The notes under the pieces were generated by a model, which worked only from the letters and a program-made list of their open reading frames with translations, was not told where the DNA came from and made no database searches. From CAVSUR01 sp963846005 (GTDB taxonomy: Bacteria > Actinomycetota > Actinomycetes > Streptosporangiales > Streptosporangiaceae), in assembly GCA_963846005.1 (NCBI GenBank), contig CAWJUH010000007.1, positions 124,001-188,000 on the forward strand: a DNA stretch of 64,000 nt, written 5' to 3'. The translations under genes and the position numbers were made by a program. Shown piece by piece: positions 53,505 to 62,209 of the stretch; the first letter of the stretch is position 1, and the number at the start of each line of letters is the position of its first letter.

Positions 53505-53669
53505 GGCCGCATCCTACGGACTGCGGCCGGCCGGCTGCGGCCCGCTGAGGCCCCCGGCCTCCCCGGGGGCGGGGTTTGCGGCCTGTCGGTCGTGCGGAAC
53601 CTCGCGCCACCTGGAACACTGGGCGCAGTCCGTGACGCCTGGAAGCGGCGGCGCAGAAGAGGAGCATGC

Positions 53670-53730
53670 GATGGCTGAGCAGTGTGATGACCGGGCAGTG
53701 TGATGGCCGGGCAGTGTGATGGCTGAGCAG
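53670..53730. repeat. 16-bp tandem repeat around the DUF3618 start codon
   Basis: Units of GATGGCTGAGCAGTGT-type sequence start at 53670, 53686, 53702 and 53718. The first and last both encode the start MAEQ in the same frame. The only good ribosome-binding site (GAGGAG at 53658) lies before the first unit; translation from there stops at TGA after 10 codons. The gene's working start is therefore 48 bp further on. Confidence 0.8.
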
Positions 53731-54012
53731 AACCGCGCGGTGCCGCCGGGCGGCAGCGGCGCGGTGACCGGCCGGGTAACCCAGCGCGAGCCGGACGCCA
53801 TCGTCGCCAGCATCGACCGGACCCGGCAGGACCTGGCCGTCACCATCGACGCCCTGGCCGAGCGGCTCAGCCCGGCCTACAACGCCCGCAAGCTGCGCGA
53901 GCGCGCGGCCGAGCAGTTCGCCCGGCCGCAGGTGCGGCTCGGCGCCGCGGCGGCAGGCCTGGCCGTGGCGGCCGTCGTGATCTGGCGGGTCTGGGGCAGG
54001 CGCCGCCGCTAG
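53719..54012 (+). CDS. DUF3618 domain-containing membrane protein
   Basis: A protein of about 97 residues of the DUF3618 family. The motif is REPDAIVASIDRTRQDLAVTIDALAERLSP, and a membrane helix (LGAAAAGLAVAAVVIW) with a basic end follows. The function of the family is not known. The ATG at 53719 is the last of several starts created by the 16-bp repeat. Its sequence beginning MAEQ duplicates an upstream MAEQ that has the better ribosome-binding site. Confidence 0.82.
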   Translation: MAEQNRAVPPGGSGAVTGRVTQREPDAIVASIDRTRQDLAVTIDALAERLSPAYNARKLRERAAEQFARPQVRLGAAAAGLAVAAVVIWRVWGRRRR

Positions 54013-54043
54013 CTAGCCGCGGGAGGCGCCGCGGTGCGCAGCG

Positions 54044-54805
54044 CTAGACCTGGCCGGGCTGCGGGTAGCCGGGCTGCGGCGAGGGCCGGGCCCTGATCCG
54101 CTTGATCACCAGCACGATCGTGGTCACCACCAGCACCGCAAGGCCGGCCAGGATGAGCAGGATGCCCAGCAGCAGGCCGACCAGCAGGTGCCCGGCAACG
54201 CTGCCGCCGATGGCCAGCCGGCCCCCGTTGAGCGCTCCGCCCGGGCTGCTGGCCGCGACCGTGAACCGGCCGGGATGGACCACCTGGACGGTGAACACCG
54301 CGACCCCGTGCCGGCCGTTCAGCGTGTAGGTGCTCGACGAGCCTGACCCGTACGTGCGCAGGTCCGTGACCTTCGCCCCGGGCGAGGCGGGAACGATGCG
54401 GATGCTGATGGAGGACTGCGCCGCGGCCGCGCCGGTGCTGCTCTCGTAGTAGATGATGTTGCTGCCGGCGTGGTTCAGCGTCACCGTCCCGCCGGGCGGC
54501 AGCGGCACCCGGGCCAGCGAGTTGACCGCGCCGCTGAAGGAGGACACGCCGAGGACGATGCTCACGACCCCGGCCACGAGCAGCAGCACGCCGAGGCCGT
54601 ACCACACCAGCCAGCGCCGCCTCGACCGGGGCTTCGCGGGCGGGGCGTAGCTGCCGGGCGGCGGGTAGTTACCGGGCGGGGCGTAGTCACCGGGCCCGGA
54701 GCCGCCCGGGCCGCTGCCCGGGGAGCCGTACCCGCCCGGGCCGGCGGCGCCCGGTCCCGGCGGCGGGTACCCGCCAGGGGGCTGCTGTCCGTGGGTGTTG
54801 CTCAT
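54044..54805 (-). CDS. Two-helix membrane protein with Pro/Gly-rich N-terminus
   Basis: A 253-residue protein. The first 60 residues are Pro/Gly/Tyr-rich (PPGNYPPPGSYAPP). Helix 1 follows (WYGLGVLLLVAGVVSIVLGV), then an outside domain of about 110 residues (LPPGGTVTLNHAGSNIIYYE, GRHGVAVFTVQVVHPGRF). Helix 2 (LLVGLLLGILLILAGLAVLVV) leads to a short basic tail. The extracytoplasmic domain is beta-rich and unrecognised. The ATG at 54805 has GGAGGG upstream. Confidence 0.7.
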   Translation of the reverse strand: MSNTHGQQPPGGYPPPGPGAAGPGGYGSPGSGPGGSGPGDYAPPGNYPPPGSYAPPAKPRSRRRWLVWYGLGVLLLVAGVVSIVLGVSSFSGAVNSLARVPLPPGGTVTLNHAGSNIIYYESSTGAAAAQSSISIRIVPASPGAKVTDLRTYGSGSSSTYTLNGRHGVAVFTVQVVHPGRFTVAASSPGGALNGGRLAIGGSVAGHLLVGLLLGILLILAGLAVLVVTTIVLVIKRIRARPSPQPGYPQPGQV

Positions 54806-55022
54806 CGCGGCCGTCCCTCCAGGCCGGCTGCCGCCGGCCGCCCCCCTGCGGGCCCGGGCGCCCGCGCCCGCAGGCCCCCGGGATGCTTGCGCGACACCGT
54901 ATCGGGCCGGCCTGCCGCCCGCAGCCGACACTCCGCCGCGCCAGCCGGGGGCCGTCCGGCGGCGGGATCGGCGGCCAGCCGACGGACGGCAGGCTGGCGG
55001 CCGGGCCGGGGAGCGGGCGGGC

Positions 55023-55406
55023 TCAGCCCGCGTTCTTGGTCAGCGCCGTGTACTCGTCCGCCGACAGCAGCCCGGGCGGCTCCTCGTCCGGCACGCTGAC
55101 CTTGAACAGCCAGCCCGCCCCGTAGGGGTCGGAGTTGATCAGGCCGGGGTCGTCGTCGATCTCGCCGTTCACCTCGGCGACCTCGCCGTCGACGGGGGAG
55201 TAGATGTCGCTCACCGACTTGGTGGATTCCACTTCGCCGCACGGCTCACCCGCGGTGACCTTCGCGCCCACGGCGGGCATCGAGACGAACACCACGTCGC
55301 CGAGCGCGCTCTGCGCATGATCGGTGATGCCGACGGTGGCGGTGGAGCCGCTGATGGCCACCCACTCGTGCTCGGCCGTGTACTGCAGCTCCTCGGGAAC
55401 GCTCAT
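55023..55406 (-). CDS. gcvH: Glycine cleavage system H protein
   Basis: A 127-residue lipoyl carrier protein that shuttles the methylamine intermediate among P, T and L proteins. The lipoylated Lys is in EVESTKSVSDIYSP, preceded by EHEWV and GITDHAQSALGDVVFVS. It lies 51 bp downstream of gcvT on the same strand. gcvP is not in the window. Confidence 0.93.
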   Translation of the reverse strand: MSVPEELQYTAEHEWVAISGSTATVGITDHAQSALGDVVFVSMPAVGAKVTAGEPCGEVESTKSVSDIYSPVDGEVAEVNGEIDDDPGLINSDPYGAGWLFKVSVPDEEPPGLLSADEYTALTKNAG

Positions 55407-55457
55407 CCAGGCTCTCCTATGGCGATGCGGTTGCGAGTGATCAAATTATCCGGGCGG

Positions 55458-56624
55458 TCAGGCGGGACGGCGGTAGAACGGCAGCTCGGTCACGGTCGCG
55501 GGCTCGGGCAGGCCGCGCACGTCCACCGCCAGCCGCCCGGCCGGCCCGGACCCGGCCGCCCCGGGCCCGGCGGCCGCGTCACTGCGAGCAGCCTGCTCGG
55601 CGACGTCGGGCCGGAGGTAGGCCATGGCGATCGGCACGCCGAGGGTCGGCGAGGGCGCGCCGCTGGTGACCGTGCCGCACGGCGCGCCGTCCCACAGCAC
55701 CGGGTAGCCGTGCCGCGGCACCCGGCGGGTCTGGCCGGTCAGCCCGGCCAGCACCCGCTGCGGCGGTGCCGCGGCCCGCTCCGCCAGCGCGGCGCGGCCC
55801 ACGAAGTCGCCCGGCTTGTCCAGCCTGACCACCCGGCCGAGGCCGGCGTCGAAGGGGGTGACGTCGCGGCTGAGCTCGTTGCCGTACAACGGCATTCCGG
55901 CTTCCAGCCGGAGCGTGTCGCGCGCGGCCAGCCCGGCCGGGCGCAGGCCGCGGCCGTCCCCGGCGCGCAGCAGCGCGGTCCAGACCCGGGTCGCGTGCTC
56001 GGGCGCGGTGAAGATCTCGAAGCCGTCCTCGCCGGTGTAGCCGGTCCTGGCCAGCAGCGCCGGGCAGGTGGCCACGGTCCCGGGGTAGCTGGCGTAGTAC
56101 CGCACGCCGTCCAGGCTGATGTCGGCCAGCGGGGCCAGGATGCGGGCCGCGGCCGGGCCCTGGATGGCGATCAGCGCGTAGTCGCCGGTCCGGTCGCTGA
56201 CCTCGGCGTCCCGGCCGTCCGCCCGCTCGCGCAGCGCCCCGGCCACCACGGCGGTGTTGGCCGCGTTGGCGACGACCAGGAACTCGGCATCGGCCAGCCG
56301 GTACACGATCAGGTCGTCCAGCACGCCGCCGTCGGCGGCGCAGATCATCGTGTAACGCGCCCGGCCCGGCGCGAGCGCCGACGGCTGCCCGGTCAGCGCG
56401 TAGTCCAGCGCCGCGGCTGCCTCCGGGCCGGTCACCGACAGCTCGCCCATGTGCGACAGGTCGAACAAGCCGGCCGCGCTGCGGACCGCCTTGTGCTCGG
56501 CGGTCTCGCTGCCGTAGCGCAGCGGCATCAGCCACCCGGCGAAGCCGGTGAGGGTGGCGCCGAGCTCGGTGTGCGTGGCCGCCAGCGGCGTCGGCCGCGG
56601 CGCACTGGCCTGGGGATCGGTCAC
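55458..56624 (-). CDS. gcvT: Glycine cleavage system aminomethyltransferase (T protein)
   Basis: A 388-residue GcvT that transfers the one-carbon unit to tetrahydrofolate and releases ammonia. The folate and active-site segments include LFDLSHMGELSVTGPEAAA, IQGPAAARILAPLA, TGYTGEDGFEIF and RDTLRLEAGMPLYGNEL. A catalytic Asp is expected in the GYTGEDGFE region. The start is a GTG with GGAGG about 8 nt upstream. It is transcribed with gcvH and divergent from the pterin dehydratase gene. Confidence 0.93.
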   Translation of the reverse strand: MTDPQASAPRPTPLAATHTELGATLTGFAGWLMPLRYGSETAEHKAVRSAAGLFDLSHMGELSVTGPEAAAALDYALTGQPSALAPGRARYTMICAADGGVLDDLIVYRLADAEFLVVANAANTAVVAGALRERADGRDAEVSDRTGDYALIAIQGPAAARILAPLADISLDGVRYYASYPGTVATCPALLARTGYTGEDGFEIFTAPEHATRVWTALLRAGDGRGLRPAGLAARDTLRLEAGMPLYGNELSRDVTPFDAGLGRVVRLDKPGDFVGRAALAERAAAPPQRVLAGLTGQTRRVPRHGYPVLWDGAPCGTVTSGAPSPTLGVPIAMAYLRPDVAEQAARSDAAAGPGAAGSGPAGRLAVDVRGLPEPATVTELPFYRRPA

Positions 56625-56775
56625 TTCTCAGTACCTCCGCGTCGAGGTTGCGCCCCGTCCGCAGCCAGCCTATCGAGGCGGCGGGGGCCGGCATCAGGAC
56701 CCTTTCACGATCACTGTGCGCGGCCGGCCACCCCGGCCGGGCCCGGCCGCGGGCCGCTGTGATACCCCGGTGGTC

Positions 56776-57054
56776 ATGGACCTGCTCACCGCAGACGAGA
56801 TCAGCTCCCGGCTGTCCGGCCTGTCCGGCTGGCAGCAGGCGGGCGACGCCATCTCCGCGACCGTGACCCGCGAGGACTTCCGCGACGCGCTGCTGTTCGT
56901 GGGCGCGGTGGCCTACCTGGCCGAATCGGCCGGCCACCACCCGGACATCACGATCCAGTGGAACAAGGTCACGCTGACGCTGTCCACGCACTCCGCGGGC
57001 GGCCTGACGGCCGCCGATTTCGACCTGGCGGAGCGGATCAGCGCGGTCGGCTGA
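56776..57054 (+). CDS. Pterin-4a-carbinolamine dehydratase family protein
   Basis: A 92-residue PCD/DCoH-fold protein. The active-site motif is SAGHHPDITIQWNKVTLTLSTHSAGGLT, with His-His-Pro and a second His. The family dehydrates 4a-hydroxy-pterins or acts in pterin-linked chemistry; in actinobacteria its role is not settled. I chose the ATG at 56776; a GTG two codons earlier is possible. The leader region to the divergent gcvT is 151 bp. Confidence 0.88.
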   Translation: MDLLTADEISSRLSGLSGWQQAGDAISATVTREDFRDALLFVGAVAYLAESAGHHPDITIQWNKVTLTLSTHSAGGLTAADFDLAERISAVG

Positions 57055-57430
57055 GCCTGTTTCCCGGCGGTGCTCCGCGCGCGGGCAGCGCCACGCCCCC
57101 GGGTGGCGCTGCCCGCAGCACGAAGACCCCCTCCGGCACGCCTTCATCCCCGCCGGGCCCGGATCCGGCCGGCCTCGCCGGCCGGGTTGCCGTGCCGTCG
57201 TCCGGTGATCGCCTGATCTCCGGCCCCCCGTGGCGAGGGTTCCCCTCCGTGACGTGCCGCTCCCCGTACCCGCAGCGCCGTCCCCTTGGGCCCGGTGACC
57301 CGGTCCCCGGCGCTGCGGTGAGGTAATAGTTATACACGCTGTGTAGTCATGATGACAGTGAGTTACGAGAATGGCGTCGTGATCCGGCCGGCCGCCCGCG
57401 CCCGTTCGCGCCGGGGCCGGTCCGGCCGGA
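57055..57430. promoter_or_regulatory. Intergenic region with an AT-rich palindromic island
   Basis: No convincing gene lies in these 376 bp between two convergent stops. Bases 57314-57365 are unusually AT-rich and contain ACACgctGTGT and GTCATgATGAC inverted repeats, like an operator and promoter. A 36-codon frame starts at 57348 but has no visible ribosome-binding site. Confidence 0.35.
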
Positions 57431-58699
57431 TCAGGCCAGTGCGCAGGGCAGGTGCTTGACCCCGTTGATGAAGCTGGACAGCAGCCGGTCCGGCTCGCCG
57501 GCGGCCCGGATCGCGGGCACCCGGGCGAGCAGCTCGCGCAGCATCAGGGCGATTTCCCGGCAGGCCAGGTGCGCGCCCAGGCAGAAATGCGGGCCGCTGC
57601 CGCCGAAGCCGACGTGCGGATTCGGGGACCGGGTGATGTCGAAGCGCTCCGGCCCGGGGAACACTTCCTCGTCCCGGTTCGCGGACCAGTAGTACAGCAC
57701 GGCCTTGTCGCCGGCCCGGAACCGGTGCCCGTTGAGCTCGCAGCCGGCCGTCACCGTGCGCCGCATCCAGATGACCGGCGAGGCATACCGCACGATCTCC
57801 TCCACCGCGCCGCCGATTCTGGCGTCGAAGTCCGCCAGCAGCAGCTCGCGCTGGCCGGGATGCTCGGTGAGCAGGACGAGGGCGTGCGACAAGGCGGTCC
57901 TGGTCGTCTCGCTCCCCGCTACCACCAGCAAGATGAAGAAGGAGGCCAGCTCGGCCGCGGTGAGCTGCTCGCCGTCGATGTTGGCGGTGGCCAGCGCGGT
58001 CGTCAGGTCGGCTGCGGGCTCACGCTGGCGCTGCCCGGCCAGGCCGGTGACCAGTGCCGCCAGTTCGTGCCCGGCGGTCAGGGTCTGGGTCACGGCCTCG
58101 CCGAAGTCGGCACTGATGAACTCGGGGTCGGCGCCGGACAAGATGATGTTGGTGTTGCGCAGCACCGCCTCGTAGTGCTCGGGGCCGATCCCCATCAGCG
58201 TGCAGATGATCCGCAGCGGCAGCCGCGCGGCGACCTGCGCCACGAAGTCGCACGGCCCGGCCGCCAGCAGGTCGTCCACGATCCCGGCCGCCGCCAGCTG
58301 CACGTCCTGCTCGAACTTCTTGATCATGCGGGGGCTGAATGCGCGCGAGACGATCCGCCGCAGCCTGGCGTGCCGCGGGTCGTCCATGCTGATCATCGAG
58401 CCGAAGTACTCGTTGAACTCAGTCGGCAGGTCCTCGATGCTGGTCGCGCCGCGGGCGGAGGAGAACAGGCCGGGGTCGCGGCTGGCGGCGACCACGTCGG
58501 CGTGCCGGACCAGGCCGTAGAACCCGCCGCCGCCTTCGGGGTGCAGCGGCGCGGGCCGCTCGGCGAAGTAGGGCGGATAGCCGAGTTCGCGCAGCTGCGC
58601 GAAGGCCTGTTGCCGCCATCCGGGCGGGCGGGCCCAGAACTCGTTCTGGGTGAGGTCGAGATCGCCGGTCACGGGGGGCTGCTGTGCGGTCAACGGCAC
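57431..58699 (-). CDS. Cytochrome P450
   Basis: A 422-residue P450 monooxygenase. The heme-binding loop is HVGFGGSGPHFCLGAHLACRE, the I-helix is LVVAGSETTRTALSHAL and the K-helix ExxR is EEIVRYASPVIWMRR. MISMDDPRHARLRRIVSRAFSPRM resembles mycobacterial CYP124/125/142-type enzymes that hydroxylate branched lipids or sterol side chains. No ferredoxin or reductase gene is adjacent. The GTG start at 58699 has a GAGG site close by. Confidence 0.9.
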   Translation of the reverse strand: MPLTAQQPPVTGDLDLTQNEFWARPPGWRQQAFAQLRELGYPPYFAERPAPLHPEGGGGFYGLVRHADVVAASRDPGLFSSARGATSIEDLPTEFNEYFGSMISMDDPRHARLRRIVSRAFSPRMIKKFEQDVQLAAAGIVDDLLAAGPCDFVAQVAARLPLRIICTLMGIGPEHYEAVLRNTNIILSGADPEFISADFGEAVTQTLTAGHELAALVTGLAGQRQREPAADLTTALATANIDGEQLTAAELASFFILLVVAGSETTRTALSHALVLLTEHPGQRELLLADFDARIGGAVEEIVRYASPVIWMRRTVTAGCELNGHRFRAGDKAVLYYWSANRDEEVFPGPERFDITRSPNPHVGFGGSGPHFCLGAHLACREIALMLRELLARVPAIRAAGEPDRLLSSFINGVKHLPCALA

Positions 58700-59421
58700 C
58701 GCCTCTGGAGGGGACGAGGACGGGACGGGGTCGGGCTCTTTCCCATGCTCGCAGACCGGCGGGGCAGATCAGGCCGGGCCGCCCGCCGCAGGCTCCGGCG
58801 GTGCGGCGGGAGCGCCCGGCCCCGGGCGGGCATTCGCCCGGCTGCCGCTTCATAGCTCCCCGGATTTTCCGGTTACCCGTATCGCGTGCTGCTCAGCGAA
58901 TGCGGCTTCTGGCCGGTATCGCGCCCTTTCCTGCTCAGCCCCGGCCCGGCCGGCATTGGCCGCGGCGGGGCCGCCCGCGGCTTTCCCCAAAACCTCCGGT
59001 TCCCTGCGCCGGCATGCGGCCTGGCCTTCGCGTGCGTGCGCGCATTTACCGCCGGATATGCCGGACCTGCCCGCCGGGTTGCGGCGGCAGCGGCACCGCG
59101 GCGCCTGCAGGCGGGAAAGCGGCCAGGTCAGCCGGCCCGACGCCCGGCGGGGGTGGCGGGACGGCCCGGCCTGCGCGGGCTGCGTCGTCATCATTGGCGA
59201 CCTGCCGGAGCCCGGTCAATGTGAATGCTGAAGTGTTCGCATTGCGCCAGCTAAATGCGAATGGCAACCTTCGCCGTAATTGACCGGACGGCATTACCGG
59301 GCAATATGGGCGGTGCGCAAGGCGGGCTGACGCCAGGCCCGGGCAACGGGCGGGCCCCGCCCGGGCCGCCGGCCGGGCTTATCGGGCGGCGTGACCGGTG
59401 CGGCTGCGCTATTCTTGGGGC
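58700..59421. promoter_or_regulatory. Intergenic region with 8-bp inverted repeat and leuS promoter
   Basis: These 722 bp contain no supported gene. At 59236-59261 the arms TTCGCATT and AATGCGAA flank a 10-nt spacer in an AT-rich patch, as an operator might. At 59410-59415 TATTCT fits a -10 element, which would place transcription start at about 59421, right at the leader ATG. Confidence 0.4.
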
Positions 59422-59451
59422 ATGCGCTTCGCCGGGCTGCTCCTTACCTAG
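59422..59451 (+). CDS. Leucine leader peptide (MRFAGLLLT)
   Basis: A nine-residue ORF ending in TAG contains three consecutive leucine codons, CTG CTC CTT, two of which are uncommon in this genome. It lies before an intrinsic terminator and leuS. This is the classic layout of ribosome-mediated attenuation: slow reading when charged leucine tRNA is scarce alters RNA folding. Attenuators before leuS have been predicted in some Streptomyces. Confidence 0.75.
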   Translation: MRFAGLLLT

Positions 59452-59508
59452 CCGCGCCGACATCCTTCGTTGGCGCGGCCGCCCCTCGTGACCGAGGGGC
59501 TTTTGTTT
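59451..59508 (+). terminator. Leucine attenuator: pause hairpin and intrinsic terminator
   Basis: The first stem (59451-59479) has arms GCCGCGCCGAC and GTTGGCGCGGC and begins at the last base of the leader stop codon. The second (59481-59500) pairs GCCCCTCG with CGAGGGGC around a TGAC loop and is followed by TTTTGTTT, a clear intrinsic terminator, which is rare in such GC-rich genomes. leuS starts 54-70 bp later. An antiterminator pairing is expected but I could not assign it by eye. Confidence 0.8.
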
Positions 59509-59578
59509 GGGCAGGAACATCCGGTGCCGGGCAGCACCCGGCCGAGTCAATCGCGAGGAATCATGACAGCCGCTCAGA

Positions 59579-62110
59579 GTGCCGGCGCGGCGGCCGGCCC
59601 GGACAAGGCCGGCCGCTGGCGCCCAGCCCGGCCAGGACCGGTTCGACCCGCGCCCGGTCCAGGAGAAGTGGCAGGCCCGCTGGCAGGCCATGGACCTGTT
59701 CCGGGCCAGCGACGACGCCAGCGACCCGCGGCCCCGGGCGTACATCCTGGACATGTTCCCCTACCCCTCGGGCGACCTGCACATGGGCCACGCCGAGGCG
59801 TATGCCGTGGCCGATGCCAAGGCGCGCTATTACTTCCAGCGCGGCTACAACGTGCTGCACCCGATCGGCTGGGACGCCTTCGGGCTGCCGGCCGAGAACG
59901 CGGCGATCAAGGAGAACGCGCACCCGGCCGACTGGACCTACCGCAACATCGAGGTCCAGGCGGCCTCGTTCCGCCGGTACGCCCTGTCGTTCGACTGGTC
60001 GCGGCGGCTGCAGACCTGTGATCCGGAGTACTACCGCTGGACCCAGTGGCTGTTCCTGCGCTTCTACGAGCGCGGCCTGGCCTACCGGCGCGACGGCTAC
60101 GTCAACTGGTGCCCGCACGACCAGACCGTGCTGGCCAACGAGCAGGTGATCGCGGGCCGGTGCGAGCGGTGCGGCACCGAGGTCGTGCGCAGGACGCTGA
60201 CCCAGTGGTACTTCAAGATCACCGAGTACGCGGACCGGCTGCTGGCGGACATGGAGCCGCTGGAGGGCAAGTGGCCGGACCGGGTGCTGCTGATGCAGCG
60301 CAACTGGATCGGCCGCAGCTCCGGCGCCGAGGTCACGTTCGCGATCGAGGGCCGGGACGAGCCGGTCACGGTGTTCACCACCCGGCCGGACACCCTGTAC
60401 GGGGCGACGTTCTTCGTAGTCGCCGCCGACTCCGCGCTGGCCGCGGAGCTGTGCGCGCCCGAGCACGCCGCCGAGCTGGAGGCCTACCTGGCCGACGTGC
60501 GCAAGCTGACCGACATCGAGCGGCAGTCCACCGACCGGGAGAAGACCGGCGTCTTCCTGGGCCGGCATGCGGTCAACCCGGTGAACGGGGAGCGGATCGA
60601 GGTCTGGGCCGCCGATTACGTGCTGCCCGACTACGGCACCGGCGCGATCATGGCCGTGCCCGCGCACGACCAGCGCGACCTGGACTTCGCCCGCAAGTTC
60701 GGGCTGCCGGTCCGGGTCGTGGTGCAGACCGGCCTGCCCGATCCGGCGGATACCGGCGTGGCCACGCCTGGCGACGGCGCGCTGGTCAACTCCGGCCCGC
60801 TGGACGGGATGTCCAAGGCGGAGGCCATTGCCGCGATCACCGGCATCCTGGCCGGCCGCGGGCAGGGCCGGGCCGCGGTCAGCTACCGGCTGCGCGACTG
60901 GCTGGTGTCACGGCAGCGGTTCTGGGGCGCGCCGATCCCGATCGTGTACTGCGACGGGTGCGGCGAGGTGCCGGTGCCCGACGACCAGCTGCCGGTGCTG
61001 CTGCCCGACCTGCGCGGCCGGGACCTGGCGCCCAAGGGCGTCTCGCCGCTGGCGGCCGCGACGGACTGGGTGAACACGCAGTGCCCCAAGTGCGGCGGCC
61101 CGGCCACCCGGGACACCGACACGATGGACACCTTCGTGGACTCGTCCTGGTACTTCCTGCGGTACTGCTCGCCGCATTTCGAGCACGGCCCGTTCGAGAC
61201 CGGCTCGGTCCGCCGGTGGTGCCCGGTCGACCTGTACGTCGGCGGCATCGAGCACGCGATCCTGCACCTGCTGTACAGCCGGTTCTTCACCAAGGTCCTG
61301 TTCGACATGGGCATGGTCGACTTCACCGAGCCGTTCGATCAGATGATCAATCAGGGCCAGGTCATCAACAAGGGCAGGGCGATGTCGAAGTCGCTGGGCA
61401 ACGGGGTCGACCTGGGTGCTCAGCTGGCGGAGCACGGCGTCGATGCCATCCGGCTGACCATGATCTTCGCCAGCCCGCCCGAGGACGACATCGACTGGGC
61501 CGGCACCAACCCCGAGGCCGCGGTCAAGTTCCTGGGCCGGGTCGCCCGGATCGCGGCCGAGGCGGGAGCGGCGTCCGCCCCGGCGGCGCCGGCAGGCGGC
61601 CAGGCGGCCCGCGGCGGTGACGTCGAGCTGCGGCGGTCCACTCACCGCACCATCGACGAGGTGACCAGGCTGCTGGAGGCCACCCGGCTGAACGTGGCCG
61701 TGGCCCGGCTGATGGAGCTGGCCAGCGCGGCCCGGCGGGCCATCGACTCCGGCCCCGGCGCGGCCGATCCGGCGGTCCGCGAGGCCGCCGAGACGCTGGC
61801 CGTGCTGCTGTCGCTGTTCGCGCCCTACACGGCCGAGGAGTGCTGGGACCGGCTGGGGCACCAGCCGTCGGTCGCCCTGGCGGGCTGGCCGGCGGCGGAT
61901 CCCGCGCTGCTGGTGCAGGACGAGGTGACCTGCGTGGTGCAGGTGGCCGGCAAGGTCCGCGACCGGCTGCAGGTGCCGCCCGGGATCTCCGCTGACGAGC
62001 TGCGCGAGCTGGCGCTGGCCGCGCCGGGCGCGGTGCGGGCGCTGGCCGGGCGCGAGGTCCGCACGGTGATCGTGCGCGAGCCGAAGCTGGTGAACATCGT
62101 CCCGGCCTGA
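59579..62110 (+). CDS. leuS: Leucyl-tRNA synthetase
   Basis: An 843-residue class I synthetase. It has the HMGH form of the HIGH motif (PSGDLHMGHAEAY), the editing domain (TTRPDTLYGATF, DYGTGAIMAVPAHDQRD), Cys pairs for zinc (CERCG, CPKCGG) and the KMSKS loop as AMSKSLGNG. The listed GTG has no ribosome-binding site. An ATG at 59563 does (GAGGA), but in another frame; deleting one base near 59620 would join it to leuS. The true N-terminus is therefore uncertain. Expression is probably controlled by the leader attenuator. Confidence 0.93.
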   Translation: MPARRPARTRPAAGAQPGQDRFDPRPVQEKWQARWQAMDLFRASDDASDPRPRAYILDMFPYPSGDLHMGHAEAYAVADAKARYYFQRGYNVLHPIGWDAFGLPAENAAIKENAHPADWTYRNIEVQAASFRRYALSFDWSRRLQTCDPEYYRWTQWLFLRFYERGLAYRRDGYVNWCPHDQTVLANEQVIAGRCERCGTEVVRRTLTQWYFKITEYADRLLADMEPLEGKWPDRVLLMQRNWIGRSSGAEVTFAIEGRDEPVTVFTTRPDTLYGATFFVVAADSALAAELCAPEHAAELEAYLADVRKLTDIERQSTDREKTGVFLGRHAVNPVNGERIEVWAADYVLPDYGTGAIMAVPAHDQRDLDFARKFGLPVRVVVQTGLPDPADTGVATPGDGALVNSGPLDGMSKAEAIAAITGILAGRGQGRAAVSYRLRDWLVSRQRFWGAPIPIVYCDGCGEVPVPDDQLPVLLPDLRGRDLAPKGVSPLAAATDWVNTQCPKCGGPATRDTDTMDTFVDSSWYFLRYCSPHFEHGPFETGSVRRWCPVDLYVGGIEHAILHLLYSRFFTKVLFDMGMVDFTEPFDQMINQGQVINKGRAMSKSLGNGVDLGAQLAEHGVDAIRLTMIFASPPEDDIDWAGTNPEAAVKFLGRVARIAAEAGAASAPAAPAGGQAARGGDVELRRSTHRTIDEVTRLLEATRLNVAVARLMELASAARRAIDSGPGAADPAVREAAETLAVLLSLFAPYTAEECWDRLGHQPSVALAGWPAADPALLVQDEVTCVVQVAGKVRDRLQVPPGISADELRELALAAPGAVRALAGREVRTVIVREPKLVNIVPA

Positions 62111-62209
62111 CCGGGCTGCGCAGGCCGGGACCGGCGCAGCCCGCCCGGTCAGCCGCGGCACCGGGCCGCAGTACACCCGGGCCGCGGTACACCCGGTCAG
62201 GCGCGCAGC

